Of a stretch of 64,000 bases of DNA, positions 1-7,937 are shown one piece after another. Location: NCBI RefSeq assembly GCF_000024765.1, contig NC_013422.1:1507501-1571500 (forward strand), in the 5' to 3' direction. The position numbers and the translations under genes are program-made. The number at the start of each line of letters is the position of its first letter. Position 1 is the first letter of the stretch. Below the pieces are notes generated by a model. It searched no databases and was not told the origin of the DNA. It was given only the letters and a program-made list of their open reading frames with translations. This stretch comes from Halothiobacillus neapolitanus c2. Its GTDB lineage: Bacteria > Pseudomonadota > Gammaproteobacteria > Halothiobacillales > Halothiobacillaceae.

Positions 1-512
1 TAGAGCCGAACCGGCACGTTGATCGGCGAATGGGCAATCGGCGCCAGTCCGCTGAGCCCGGCATGGAATCCCGCCACGGCGCGAAGCGGCACACCTTGTC
101 GCACCATGCTCAGAGCCACGGACCCACCAAAGCAGAACCCGATGACGGCGATGCGTTCCGGATCAACCTCGGGCTGCTGCTTCAGGGCATGAATCGCCGC
201 CATGAATCGATCTTTCATCAACGACAGATTGCCCCCGATAGCCGAAGACAAGGCTGATGCCTCGGTCGGATTATCTGCTTGGGCATGGTTGCCGTACATA
301 TCGACAGCAAAGCCGACATAACCCAACTTGGCCAATGCCTTTGCGCGATCATCGGAAAACGCATTTCGCCCCCACCATTCATGGACGACCAAAACGGCAG
401 GACGACGACCCTGTTTGGAGGCGTCGACAGCAAGCGCCCCTTGCATCGTCACATCATCCAATGTGTACGGAATGGTTTTAAGTTCGATTGAGGTTGAATT
501 CGAAGCAGTCAT
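1..512 (-). CDS. Dienelactone hydrolase family protein (3' end outside window)
   Basis: Alpha/beta hydrolase of the dienelactone hydrolase family, a cytoplasmic esterase/lactonase class. The reading frame is open to the window edge, so the C-terminal part with the later catalytic residues is missing. The N-terminal region reads VVHEWWGRN, the usual DLH oxyanion-side motif. Further on is IAVIGFCFGGS, where Cys in GFCFGG is the family nucleophile. The ATG at 512 is preceded by an AGGAG about 10 nt upstream; the other nearby ATG (522) is out of frame. The true substrate cannot be told; many members act on compounds other than dienelactone. Confidence 0.88.
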   Translation of the reverse strand, partial: MTASNSTSIELKTIPYTLDDVTMQGALAVDASKQGRRPAVLVVHEWWGRNAFSDDRAKALAKLGYVGFAVDMYGNHAQADNPTEASALSSAIGGNLSLMKDRFMAAIHALKQQPEVDPERIAVIGFCFGGSVALSMVRQGVPLRAVAGFHAGLSGLAPIAHSPINVPVRL

Positions 513-603
513 CAGCGTGCATCTCCTGAACAAATGAATCTAAACGTGGGACCCGAAACAGCCACAAATAAAATAAATGGCAGGCTATTGGTTTAGCAGA
601 TTA

Positions 604-637
604 ATCATCCTACTGAAATTTTTTTCGGCAGGATGAT
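604..637. repeat. Hairpin in AT-rich intergenic region
   Basis: An 8-bp inverted repeat (ATCATCCT and AGGATGAT) encloses a T-rich loop. It lies upstream of the dienelactone hydrolase gene and downstream of the small ORF at 742-951, both leftward. It could be a weak terminator for the upstream gene or simply a regulatory stem. The remaining 513-741 region is AT-rich and shows no gene. Confidence 0.35.
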
Positions 638-741
638 TGAGCGGGAAAGGAGTAAACAGAAACTATCTAATTGATTTTAAAAACAAACGGTGCCTAAACC
701 GTAATCTGTAGAACTGAAAACCACCAAAAAACCGTATGGGA

Positions 742-951
742 TTACGATTTGGATGCTGCGCTCGGCAAATCCGAGGCGACGTCAGAGAGGGCATCGCGCA
801 GGGCTTGAATAATCAGTCGATCAGCCTCCGCCTGGTTCACACCCGGAACATCCCAATCGAATATGGCCCGATATTTTTCAACCAACGACCGCATGTCGTG
901 GAGCATTTGCGCCCGATGATGTTCAAGTTCAATGTCTTCGATGGTGCTCAT
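742..951 (-). CDS. Small hypothetical protein (69 aa)
   Basis: Short, acidic, probably all-helical protein (MSTIEDIELEHHRAQ at the N-terminus) without signal peptide or membrane segment. A GAGG ribosome-binding site lies about 8 nt before the ATG, and the composition looks coding rather than random. I do not recognise the family. It is a single leftward gene next to a MITE at 1077-1186; no function is proposed. Confidence 0.55.
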   Translation of the reverse strand: MSTIEDIELEHHRAQMLHDMRSLVEKYRAIFDWDVPGVNQAEADRLIIQALRDALSDVASDLPSAASKS

Positions 952-1076
952 GATTCGTACCTCGTATTTTCAGTATTGATGGTTGAGTGGGTTCGATTAT
1001 CAGGCTGCTGAAATACTCGATTCAGCAACCTGATAAGACGGGACATGGATGTCTCGCACGCAAGACGATCACATAA

Positions 1077-1186
1077 GGCAAGCTCGAAAAACCCGTCATT
1101 CCCGCGTAGGCGGGAATCCAGCGCCTTGATTTTTCTGGGTTCCCGCATTCGCGGGAACGACGAATCACGGGTATTTCGAGGTGCCC
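1077..1186. mobile_element. MITE-like element, family A, copy 1 (110 bp)
   Basis: Non-coding 110-bp element. Its ends are inverted: CTCGAAAAACCCGT on the left and the complement of ACGGGTATTTCGAG on the right. The right tip is GGTGCCC. Inside are two GC-rich palindromes of the CATTCCCGCG...GGCGGGAAT type. The element is flanked by the 4-bp direct repeat ATAA (1073-1076 and 1187-1190), the expected footprint of transposition. It is nearly identical to the 110-bp copy at 10858-10967 and shares ends with the longer element at 55074-55300. No transposase gene is in the window. Confidence 0.8.
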
Positions 1187-1268
1187 ATAAGTGATTGACT
1201 AGCGAAGCCCGGGCATGTACTGGACCCGGTATTGCTGAAAAACTCAAGGGGGGATTTTCAGCATCTTG

Positions 1269-1565
1269 TCAGTCCAGCAAACCGGCTTCTGACCACATGA
1301 CATTCTTGTGCTCTTTAACCGCTGCCTTGAGCAAATCAATTAACGGCGCTGCACGGGTAGACGAGCTGACACCGTCGTCTGCATCTTGCCCGACCGTATG
1401 ACTGACGCCGACCGCGGCTGTCAATTTTTCGAGCGCCTGCGGCACATCGGCAGCCAGAATCGAACCGGGCACCGTCGCGCTATGACCCATCTTATCGATC
1501 ATGGCCAGCGCATCTGCTCGAAGCATGGTGATATTCGGATACACCTTGGTTGAAAACGTAATCAT
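1269..1565 (-). CDS. DUF1840 family protein
   Basis: 98-residue cytoplasmic protein of the DUF1840 family. The family pattern is visible: MITFSTK at the start, an MGHSATVPGSI segment around residues 26-36, then a predicted helical C-terminal half. There is a strong GGAGG about 7 nt before the ATG. Biochemical function is unknown. The gene lies 85 bp downstream of the H+-ATPase gene in the same direction and may be cotranscribed with it. Confidence 0.8.
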   Translation of the reverse strand: MITFSTKVYPNITMLRADALAMIDKMGHSATVPGSILAADVPQALEKLTAAVGVSHTVGQDADDGVSSSTRAAPLIDLLKAAVKEHKNVMWSEAGLLD

Positions 1566-1650
1566 GCTGATCCTCCTCTGGTTATCGACGCTGGACCGGC
1601 AGCGATCCTGTCGTTGTTAAACACCTCGTCTCGCTCTTATCCATGCCGCC

Positions 1651-4134
1651 TTATCCGTGTTGCAAGGGATGGCGCAGCGTTTTAAGGAAACTGCGATGCG
1701 GTGCCGCCGTATAGTCGAAGCGTCGCTGAATGCTTACTTTGGCAACATCCGTCACAAATGACCAGACAATTGAATACACCCAGATGAGCGCCACATCAAA
1801 CCAGGTGATTGGCGCCATCAAGCCCATTGGGTACAAACACAACAAGGTGGCAGCAACCTTGGTGGCGACCGCCGTCCAGATCATGACCGGCGCGGGATAA
1901 GGGCGGGCGAGATACCAACCGCGCGCCCTGGCGACAAACAAAGCCAAGTGGCCGGATACCGCCATCTTGAGAAACACATAGGTTTGTACTTGCGGGATGG
2001 AAAGATGCAGCCAGTTCATAGCCAGGTACAACATCAGAAAACTGCCGATGGTGCCGGTCACGCCCATTGCCGTTGATACCGCCAGCACACGGTGCATGTT
2101 CCAGCGCACGGGTTTGGGCTCGACCTTGGTGTGGTCGTAGGCAATCGTCATGATCGGCAGATCGTTGAAGAGGGCCAGAAGAATGATCATGATCGCCGTG
2201 ATCGGGTAGAAGTTGAACACGATCATCGCCAACACCACGAAGATCATGATCCGAATCGTTTCATTGATTCGGTAAATGGCGTAAGAGTTCATGCGCTCGA
2301 AAATACGTCGGGCTTCTTCGACTGCGGTCGTAATGGTGGATAACCCCGGTGCCGTGAGAATCAGATCGGCGGCCGCACGCGCCGCATCCGTCGCACCGGA
2401 AACGGCAATTCCCACGTCCGCCTGCTTGAGCGCCGGTGCATCGTTGACGCCATCCCCGGTCATGGCAACGAGGTGGTGTCGACCCTGCAGTGCTTTGACA
2501 ATGGCGTACTTGTCTTCGGGAAAGACTTGGGCATACCCATCGGCTTTCTCGATTTGTTCGGCGGCATCCAGCGCTTTAGCGCCATCAGCACCAAGCAGAT
2601 TACTCGCCGGTTGAATTGCTTGACCCAAACCCAGTTGTCCCGCGATTTGTCGTGCAATAGCGACATTGTCGCCCGTCACCATTTTCACAGCGATGCCGTG
2701 TTCATTCGCTTCCTTGATCGTTTGCGCCGAATCGTCACGCGGCGGGTCGAACATCGGCAGAATGCCAAGGAAAATCCAGTTCTTACCGTCATCGGAACGC
2801 GCGACACCCAAGGTGCGAAACCCCTTGGCAGCATACTCGTCAACCAGTTGATTGGCCCTTTGGGCATCGTCACCGGTAAGCTGAGCCAGAGCGACAATAA
2901 CCTGAGGCGCGCCCTTGGTGGTTTTAAAGCGCTGACCCGCAGATGACGTAATGGCAGCTTCGGTCCGCTTACCCATCGGATCGAATGGCACGAAGGCCGT
3001 TTGCGTGTATTGCTCAAGTACACGGGCGTCATTCAATCCGCCAATCACCGCCTGATCAATCGCATCTTTGTCCTCTGCCTTGGAGGCCAGCGCGGCAGCC
3101 AGAATCAGATCCTGTGCGTCCTTCGCCGCGAATACGGCAGGTTCGCCCAGCGTGAGCTTGTTTTGAGTCAATGTGCCCGTTTTGTCCGAGCACAAAATGT
3201 CGATACCCGCCATTTCTTCAATGGACTGCAATTTCGAAACAATCGCCCCCTTTTTCGATAAAGCCATGGCGCCGACTGCCATCGTGACCGACAACACGGC
3301 GGGCATCGCCACGGGAATGGAGGCAACCGTCAGAATCAGCGCAAACTGGAACAGTTCGAGCATCGGTGCACCTCGATGGAGTTGCACCAAAATCAGCACC
3401 GCTACGAGCCCGAGACTCATAAAAATCAGGTAATCGCCAATGGCCAGAACGGCTTTCTGAAAGTGCGACGGCGCACCCGCATCGGCGACAAGTTTCGCCG
3501 TCATACCAAAGAAAGTCTGACTGCCAGTGGCCGTGATCATCGCCACCATTTCGCCTTGCTTGGCGATCGAGCCGGAATACACCACTTCACCCGTTTTTTT
3601 GTCCACGGGTAGTGATTCGCCCGTCAGCGCGGACTGATCGACCGACAGATAATCCCCTTCGATCAATTTGGCATCGGCGGGAATAATGTCACCCAGCCGC
3701 AACCGGACAACGTCGCCCGGCACCAGTTCGGCTGCATCAATTTCGCTCCATTGCCCGTCACGCAGAACCCGAGCCCGGAGCGCCAACTGATTCTTCAGCG
3801 CCGCAAGCGCATTGGCCGCCTTGAACTCCTGCCAAAATCCCACACCCGCATTGAACAACAGCAAGGCGAGAATGATGAAAAAGTCCGGCCAATGACGCAC
3901 GATGGCCGACAGAACGGCGGCCACCTCAATCATCCAGGGAATAGGCCCCCAGAAGTAACCCAGAAACTTGATCCACGGGCTGACCTTTTTTTCCACCAGA
4001 GCGTTCGGACCGAACCCAGCCAGTCGAGCCGTAGCCTCCGCCTTGCTCAAGCCCTTGGATGTGCTTTCCAGTTGCTTGGCCAATTCATCAATGCTGAGCT
4101 TCTCAACTTGCTGACTATCGATGGCTTTAACCAT
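1651..4134 (-). CDS. Plasma-membrane type H+-ATPase (P-type, class IIIA)
   Basis: Proton-exporting P-type ATPase of the inner membrane, 827 residues, full length. The order is: N-terminal cation-ATPase segment; TM pair near 55-100; actuator domain with TGES at 171-174; TM pair near 230-280; phosphorylation motif DKTGTLT with Asp317; nucleotide-binding domain; hinge TGDGVNDAPA; and C-terminal membrane helices. The PVAMPAV segment before the phosphorylation site is typical of the H+-ATPase branch, not of Ca2+ or heavy-metal pumps. A likely role is pH homeostasis or acid tolerance. The substrate is inferred from family resemblance. Confidence 0.88.
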   Translation of the reverse strand: MVKAIDSQQVEKLSIDELAKQLESTSKGLSKAEATARLAGFGPNALVEKKVSPWIKFLGYFWGPIPWMIEVAAVLSAIVRHWPDFFIILALLLFNAGVGFWQEFKAANALAALKNQLALRARVLRDGQWSEIDAAELVPGDVVRLRLGDIIPADAKLIEGDYLSVDQSALTGESLPVDKKTGEVVYSGSIAKQGEMVAMITATGSQTFFGMTAKLVADAGAPSHFQKAVLAIGDYLIFMSLGLVAVLILVQLHRGAPMLELFQFALILTVASIPVAMPAVLSVTMAVGAMALSKKGAIVSKLQSIEEMAGIDILCSDKTGTLTQNKLTLGEPAVFAAKDAQDLILAAALASKAEDKDAIDQAVIGGLNDARVLEQYTQTAFVPFDPMGKRTEAAITSSAGQRFKTTKGAPQVIVALAQLTGDDAQRANQLVDEYAAKGFRTLGVARSDDGKNWIFLGILPMFDPPRDDSAQTIKEANEHGIAVKMVTGDNVAIARQIAGQLGLGQAIQPASNLLGADGAKALDAAEQIEKADGYAQVFPEDKYAIVKALQGRHHLVAMTGDGVNDAPALKQADVGIAVSGATDAARAAADLILTAPGLSTITTAVEEARRIFERMNSYAIYRINETIRIMIFVVLAMIVFNFYPITAIMIILLALFNDLPIMTIAYDHTKVEPKPVRWNMHRVLAVSTAMGVTGTIGSFLMLYLAMNWLHLSIPQVQTYVFLKMAVSGHLALFVARARGWYLARPYPAPVMIWTAVATKVAATLLCLYPMGLMAPITWFDVALIWVYSIVWSFVTDVAKVSIQRRFDYTAAPHRSFLKTLRHPLQHG

Positions 4135-4375
4135 ATTCCACCCTTTTCGACTCTGGATTTACCCGGCTGGAGATGGTGGGGGGTCTGTGCTCACTGGGTG
4201 CAATACAAACCCAGTTCAAACCGCTTACCCACCAAACCACAAACATAGTATGCCTATTCGATCAGGGTAGAGAAAGAAAACAAACCGTTCAGGGCCGCAC
4301 TAAGCAGTCAAACTTGGCCCATCTTGAGATTTCTTGAAATTTAAGGCACCTTTTCAGTCATGCACGAAAACCACC

Positions 4376-5170
4376 TCAATGAGCCCTATGCGCGGCAGCA
4401 ATTTCCTTCATTACCGGCAAATCCAGACCAAACCTTTCGGCCAGTTTCAAAGCCCGCTGCAAGCGGGCGGCAGCCGTGCGCCCCTGACAGAGGTGGGCTG
4501 GATCACCTTCGAATCCAGCCAGCATGCCCTCGATCAGGGGCTCGGGTGTCAGCGCCTGTCCGACCAGCTTCTCTTGGAGCGCTATAACCTCAAGCGCGAC
4601 CGAACGGGCAAGCGACTGATGATCCCGCCAGAGGGTTTCGACATCCCCGCCCACCTTGAGCCCGGCAATATTGGTGGTGAGAATGTAGACATTTTTGATG
4701 ACCAACTCGTTTTGCATGGCGGCCAAATCGTCGATGATCCGGGCATTCAAACCCATCGCTGCAAGCGCTTCTGCCATCAAACCGGCGTTGCTTCCCCAGA
4801 CCGGACTGGGCATGAGTTGTTTGACGAGCTTGCCCGGCTTTTTCTCGAACCAGATGGAAATAACGGTCGGGTTGACGATGCCCGCCGCTTGCCAATCCTT
4901 GGGCAATAGTTCGTTCTGGAGCAGCACCAGTCGTTCGTGCCACGGCGCCGGGATTTGCGTGAGCAGATCGGGCAGGTCTTTTTCACCGACCGCCAGCACC
5001 AGAGCCATCGCATCGGGGACATGGGCCAATACACCGGAAAGTGATTGCCGACGGGTCACCGGAACGACCGGATGGCCGGTTTTCAAAAAACCGCGGGCCA
5101 ACACCTGAGCAATCTCGCCCATACCAACCAAAATCACGGACGGGGCAAGACCCGAAGTGTCCTGACTCAT
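4376..5170 (-). CDS. NAD(P)-binding, ketopantoate reductase-like protein
   Basis: 264-residue soluble protein with an N-terminal Rossmann fold (VILVGMGEIAQVLARGF) and a helical C-terminal half resembling 6-phosphogluconate dehydrogenase/ketopantoate reductase-like enzymes. The classic PanE signature residues are not evident, so calling it panE would be unsafe. The start is fixed by an AGGAG 8 nt before the ATG. The stop of the roxA-like gene upstream is only 19 bp away, so the two probably form one leftward unit. Confidence 0.65.
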   Translation of the reverse strand: MSQDTSGLAPSVILVGMGEIAQVLARGFLKTGHPVVPVTRRQSLSGVLAHVPDAMALVLAVGEKDLPDLLTQIPAPWHERLVLLQNELLPKDWQAAGIVNPTVISIWFEKKPGKLVKQLMPSPVWGSNAGLMAEALAAMGLNARIIDDLAAMQNELVIKNVYILTTNIAGLKVGGDVETLWRDHQSLARSVALEVIALQEKLVGQALTPEPLIEGMLAGFEGDPAHLCQGRTAAARLQRALKLAERFGLDLPVMKEIAAAHRAH

Positions 5171-5189
5171 GTTTTATTCTCCTTTCGCA

Positions 5190-6383
5190 TTAAACACTCA
5201 GCAAGTTCGGCTGCCACTGCACCACCCCATCGGCATACAGTTTCTGCAAAAGTTCAGCCGCGGCCTCAGACTCGGTGGCTGCCAGCAGTTCGGCGGCATC
5301 ATAAAAAACCTGACTCACAAGCAAGCGCGCCAAGGGGAGCATTTCGGCATTCAAGAGCGTGCTTTGACCATCTACGGCCAGTGCACCGCCAGCCGAATCG
5401 GGCTCATCTTCAACCAGCAACAAACGCGCAGCCGGTGTGCGCATGAGGGTGTCGCCGCTATGGGCGATTTCACCGCGCAGGGCCTTCGCGTCCAAAGGAT
5501 CGTTTTGTGGATAAAAACCCGCGTGATCCAGCGGGCGCTCGGTGAGGGTTTCGGCAATGAATCGATCCAGCACGGCATCATCCTGATCGAGTACCGATTG
5601 CAAGATCGCGCGCAACTTGACACGCGATGAGGCATCCAATGCGCCGGGATTCGCAGGTGCCTGCAAATCGGGATCACCGTAACGAGCCGCTTGATCCATG
5701 TCGGTAATCAGACGGTCGGTGACGCCAGCCGCCATCTCGTGCAGCAAGGGCGCACGAAAGCCGATCGAATACGTCATGCAGTGGTCGACCGCTACGCCGT
5801 GATGCGGCACACCGGGCGGTAGATAGAGCATGTCGCCCGGTTCCAGCACCCATTCTTCGGTCGGTTCGAATTCTTGCAGCAGGCGAATATCCAGATCTGG
5901 CACAAAATCACTGTGCTTCGGCGGATACTCGATCATCCACTTGCGCCGCCCCATCCCCTGCAACAGGAACACATCATATTCATCGATATGCGCCCCGACC
6001 GAACCACCGGGTGGTGCGTAGGAAATCATCAGGTCATCGATCCGCCAATCGGGTACAAAACGGAAGTGCTGGACCAAATTCATCAAGTCCGGGATCAGCT
6101 TTTCGCAATCGGTGATCAACAACGAGTAACCGTCTTCGGGCAGGCTTGTGAAGTCCGCTTCGGTGAATGGGCCATGACGCAACGTCCAGGGCCGCGCGCC
6201 GGCCGATTCGAGAATCAAGCGCGCGGGCACGTCTTCCTCACAGGCCAGACCGGCTAGTTCTTCGGGAGATAGAGGCGATTCGAAGCCGGGCACGCCCTGA
6301 CGGATCAACACCGGTTTTTTCTGCCAGTAATCACGCAGAAAATCCGCCACGGACAAGGTACCCAACACCTGTGAAATCACCAT
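5190..6383 (-). CDS. roxA: Ribosomal protein uL16 3-hydroxylase (JmjC/cupin oxygenase)
   Basis: Fe(II)/2-oxoglutarate dioxygenase of the YcfD/RoxA group, which hydroxylates an arginine of ribosomal protein L16. The 397-residue protein begins with the usual LSVADFLRDYWQKKPVLIR segment. Metal ligands are visible as HxD (His132 and Asp134 in GAHIDEYDVF) and a distal His194 in PPGVPHHG, 62 residues later. A helical C-terminal domain follows. I start at the internal ATG at 6383 because GAGGT lies just upstream; the longer frame to 6455 would add an unrelated hydrophobic N-terminus. The gene is divergent from the modE-like gene. Confidence 0.88.
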   Translation of the reverse strand: MVISQVLGTLSVADFLRDYWQKKPVLIRQGVPGFESPLSPEELAGLACEEDVPARLILESAGARPWTLRHGPFTEADFTSLPEDGYSLLITDCEKLIPDLMNLVQHFRFVPDWRIDDLMISYAPPGGSVGAHIDEYDVFLLQGMGRRKWMIEYPPKHSDFVPDLDIRLLQEFEPTEEWVLEPGDMLYLPPGVPHHGVAVDHCMTYSIGFRAPLLHEMAAGVTDRLITDMDQAARYGDPDLQAPANPGALDASSRVKLRAILQSVLDQDDAVLDRFIAETLTERPLDHAGFYPQNDPLDAKALRGEIAHSGDTLMRTPAARLLLVEDEPDSAGGALAVDGQSTLLNAEMLPLARLLVSQVFYDAAELLAATESEAAAELLQKLYADGVVQWQPNLLSV

Positions 6384-6467
6384 AAAACTAACCTCTATAA
6401 ATCGGGTCAACCATAGTACCACTTGGGTAACAACCGCCCATTTCCACTGCACCATAAAATACAGACT

Positions 6468-6491
6468 CGGTTATGCTATAAAAACATAACG
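6468..6491. promoter_or_regulatory. Putative ModE operator
   Basis: Inverted repeat GTTATG-N9-CATAAC with an A/T-rich spacer, 42 bp before the modE-like start codon. From memory of the enterobacterial mod operator, arm sequence (CG.TTAT... ATAACG) and overall length agree well. It suggests autoregulation of the modE-like gene and perhaps control of divergent roxA. No molybdate transport genes are in the window. Confidence 0.5.
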
Positions 6492-6533
6492 CTCATCCGT
6501 TGCTCCACCCAACATGGACTCGAGGAAGTCATC

Positions 6534-6914
6534 ATGCCGAAAAAATCACGCCTTGACCGCTTGCCCGGTGATGCCTACAGCGAACAGATTCACGCCCGAT
6601 TCTGGCTGATTGGCACCGATCAGAAAGGCTACCTCGGGGTAGGCAAAGTCCGGTTGATGGAACTCATCGACGAACTCGGTTCAATCAGCCAAGCAGCCAA
6701 AACACTGGGCATGTCGTACAAGCGCGCGTGGTCGCTGATCGAAGAGGTCAACAAGATCGGTAGCCAACCGTACGTCACCAAAGAGGTCGGCGGAGCGGGT
6801 GGTGGCCATGCCACCCTGACCGAAGCAGGACGAAAGGCCATCGGGCACTACCGCGAACTCGAAACAGAATTTCGCCAATTCATCGCGCAACGCACCGCGA
6901 CCATTAACCTGTGA
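6534..6914 (+). CDS. ModE-like molybdate-responsive regulator (N-terminal domain only)
   Basis: DNA-binding protein of about 126 residues consisting of a LysR-type winged helix as in the N-terminal domain of ModE. The recognition region reads GSISQAAKTLGMSYKRAWSLI, and the C-terminal wing has the GGAGGGHATLTEAG pattern of ModE proteins. The C-terminal di-MOP molybdate-binding domain is absent, so metal sensing must be indirect or use another subunit. I start at 6534, behind a GAGGA, not at the upstream ATG at 6423. A ModE-box-like palindrome precedes it. The DUF455 frame follows 13 bp downstream. Confidence 0.82.
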   Translation: MPKKSRLDRLPGDAYSEQIHARFWLIGTDQKGYLGVGKVRLMELIDELGSISQAAKTLGMSYKRAWSLIEEVNKIGSQPYVTKEVGGAGGGHATLTEAGRKAIGHYRELETEFRQFIAQRTATINL

Positions 6915-6927
6915 CACGTAGAAACCA

Positions 6928-7793
6928 ATGACCGCTCCATTATTCAATGCCTCGATTCGTGAACAGGCCTACCACTGGTTGATGACATCCGATCCACGGC
7001 AGAAATCAGACGGGGCTGCCGCACTGTATCGCCAAGCACGGATGACGGACGATGCACTGGTCTCTCGCCCTCCCGAACAGACCCGTCAGCGTGTTCCGGA
7101 CCCCGGCCGCCCTGCCCTGCCCTGCCCAAACTGGTGCCGCCGCGCGATCTACCCAAGCGGATCACGCACACCCAGGCCGGACGCAACGCGCTGGCTCATG
7201 CCTTTGCGCACATTGAGTTCAACGCCATCAATATCGCGCTGGACGCGGTCTACCGCTTCGACGACATGCCCGCAGATTACTATCGTGACTGGCTGCAAGT
7301 GGCGGCTGAAGAAGGCAAGCACTTCCTCCTGCTGGCCGACTACCTTGCACAGCACGGATGTACCTACGGCGACTTCCCCGCACACAACAGCCTGTGGGAA
7401 ACCGTCTGCGCCACCGATCACGACGTCATGGTGCGCATGGCGCTGGTACCGCGTGTACTGGAAGCGCGCGGGCTCGACGTCACCCCAGCTATTGCAGACA
7501 AACTGCGTTCAGTGGGCGATCAAGCACTCGTCGACATTCTCGGGGTGATTTACACCGATGAGATCGGTCACGTCGAAATCGGTACCCGCTGGTTCCGTTT
7601 TTGTGCCGAGCACCGTCAGCTCGATCCCCGCCGTACCTTCCGTGATCTGCTCACAGAATACATGCAGGGACGGATTCGCGGACCCTATGACGAACCGGGT
7701 CGTCTGGCTGCCGGTTTCACCCGCGATGAAATCGAGGATCTCAAAGCCATGGAAGCACAGACACTCGCCCGCCTCGACAAAACCCACACCTGA
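6928..7793 (+). pseudogene. DUF455 ferritin-like protein gene, frameshifted at a CCTGC repeat
   Basis: The N-terminal frame (AYHWLMTSDPRQKSDGA) and the C-terminal frame (from LVPPRDLPKR onward) together make one DUF455 ferritin-like protein of about 287 residues. They are in different frames. The break lies at three tandem CCTGC units (7111-7125); two units would restore GRPALPKLVPPRDLPKR. The rest, with EEGKHF and DEIGHVEIG carrying the diiron-type Glu/His ligands, is intact. The C-terminal frame could start at a GTG (7134) but would lack the N-terminal domain. Explanations are decay, slipped-strand phase variation or a sequencing error. The gene lies directly behind the modE-like gene. Confidence 0.8.
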
Positions 7794-7937
7794 ATCTGTC
7801 CACGTTATCCCGCAGATTTCCTTTCGAGCAAAACAAACACACCAAATATTTGCTGCTTTTCGCTGCCTAAATGTCCAAAGGCACATTGCTGTGCATAGGG
7901 CGCACTGTTAGGATCGGGAAAAAACCCTATTCGAACA

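Noticed and set aside
1097-1160. Tandem GC-rich palindromes as a CRISPR or REP array
   Set aside because: Only two palindromes per site with no regular spacers; terminal repeats and target duplications explain them better as one MITE.
4334-4909. Rightward 191-codon frame opposite the reductase-like gene
   Set aside because: Antisense shadow of a well-supported Rossmann protein.
6928-7548. First DUF455 frame as a separate 206-residue protein
   Set aside because: After the CCTGC repeat its translation is unrelated to the family, whereas the other frame continues the domain; this is a frameshift, not an independent gene.
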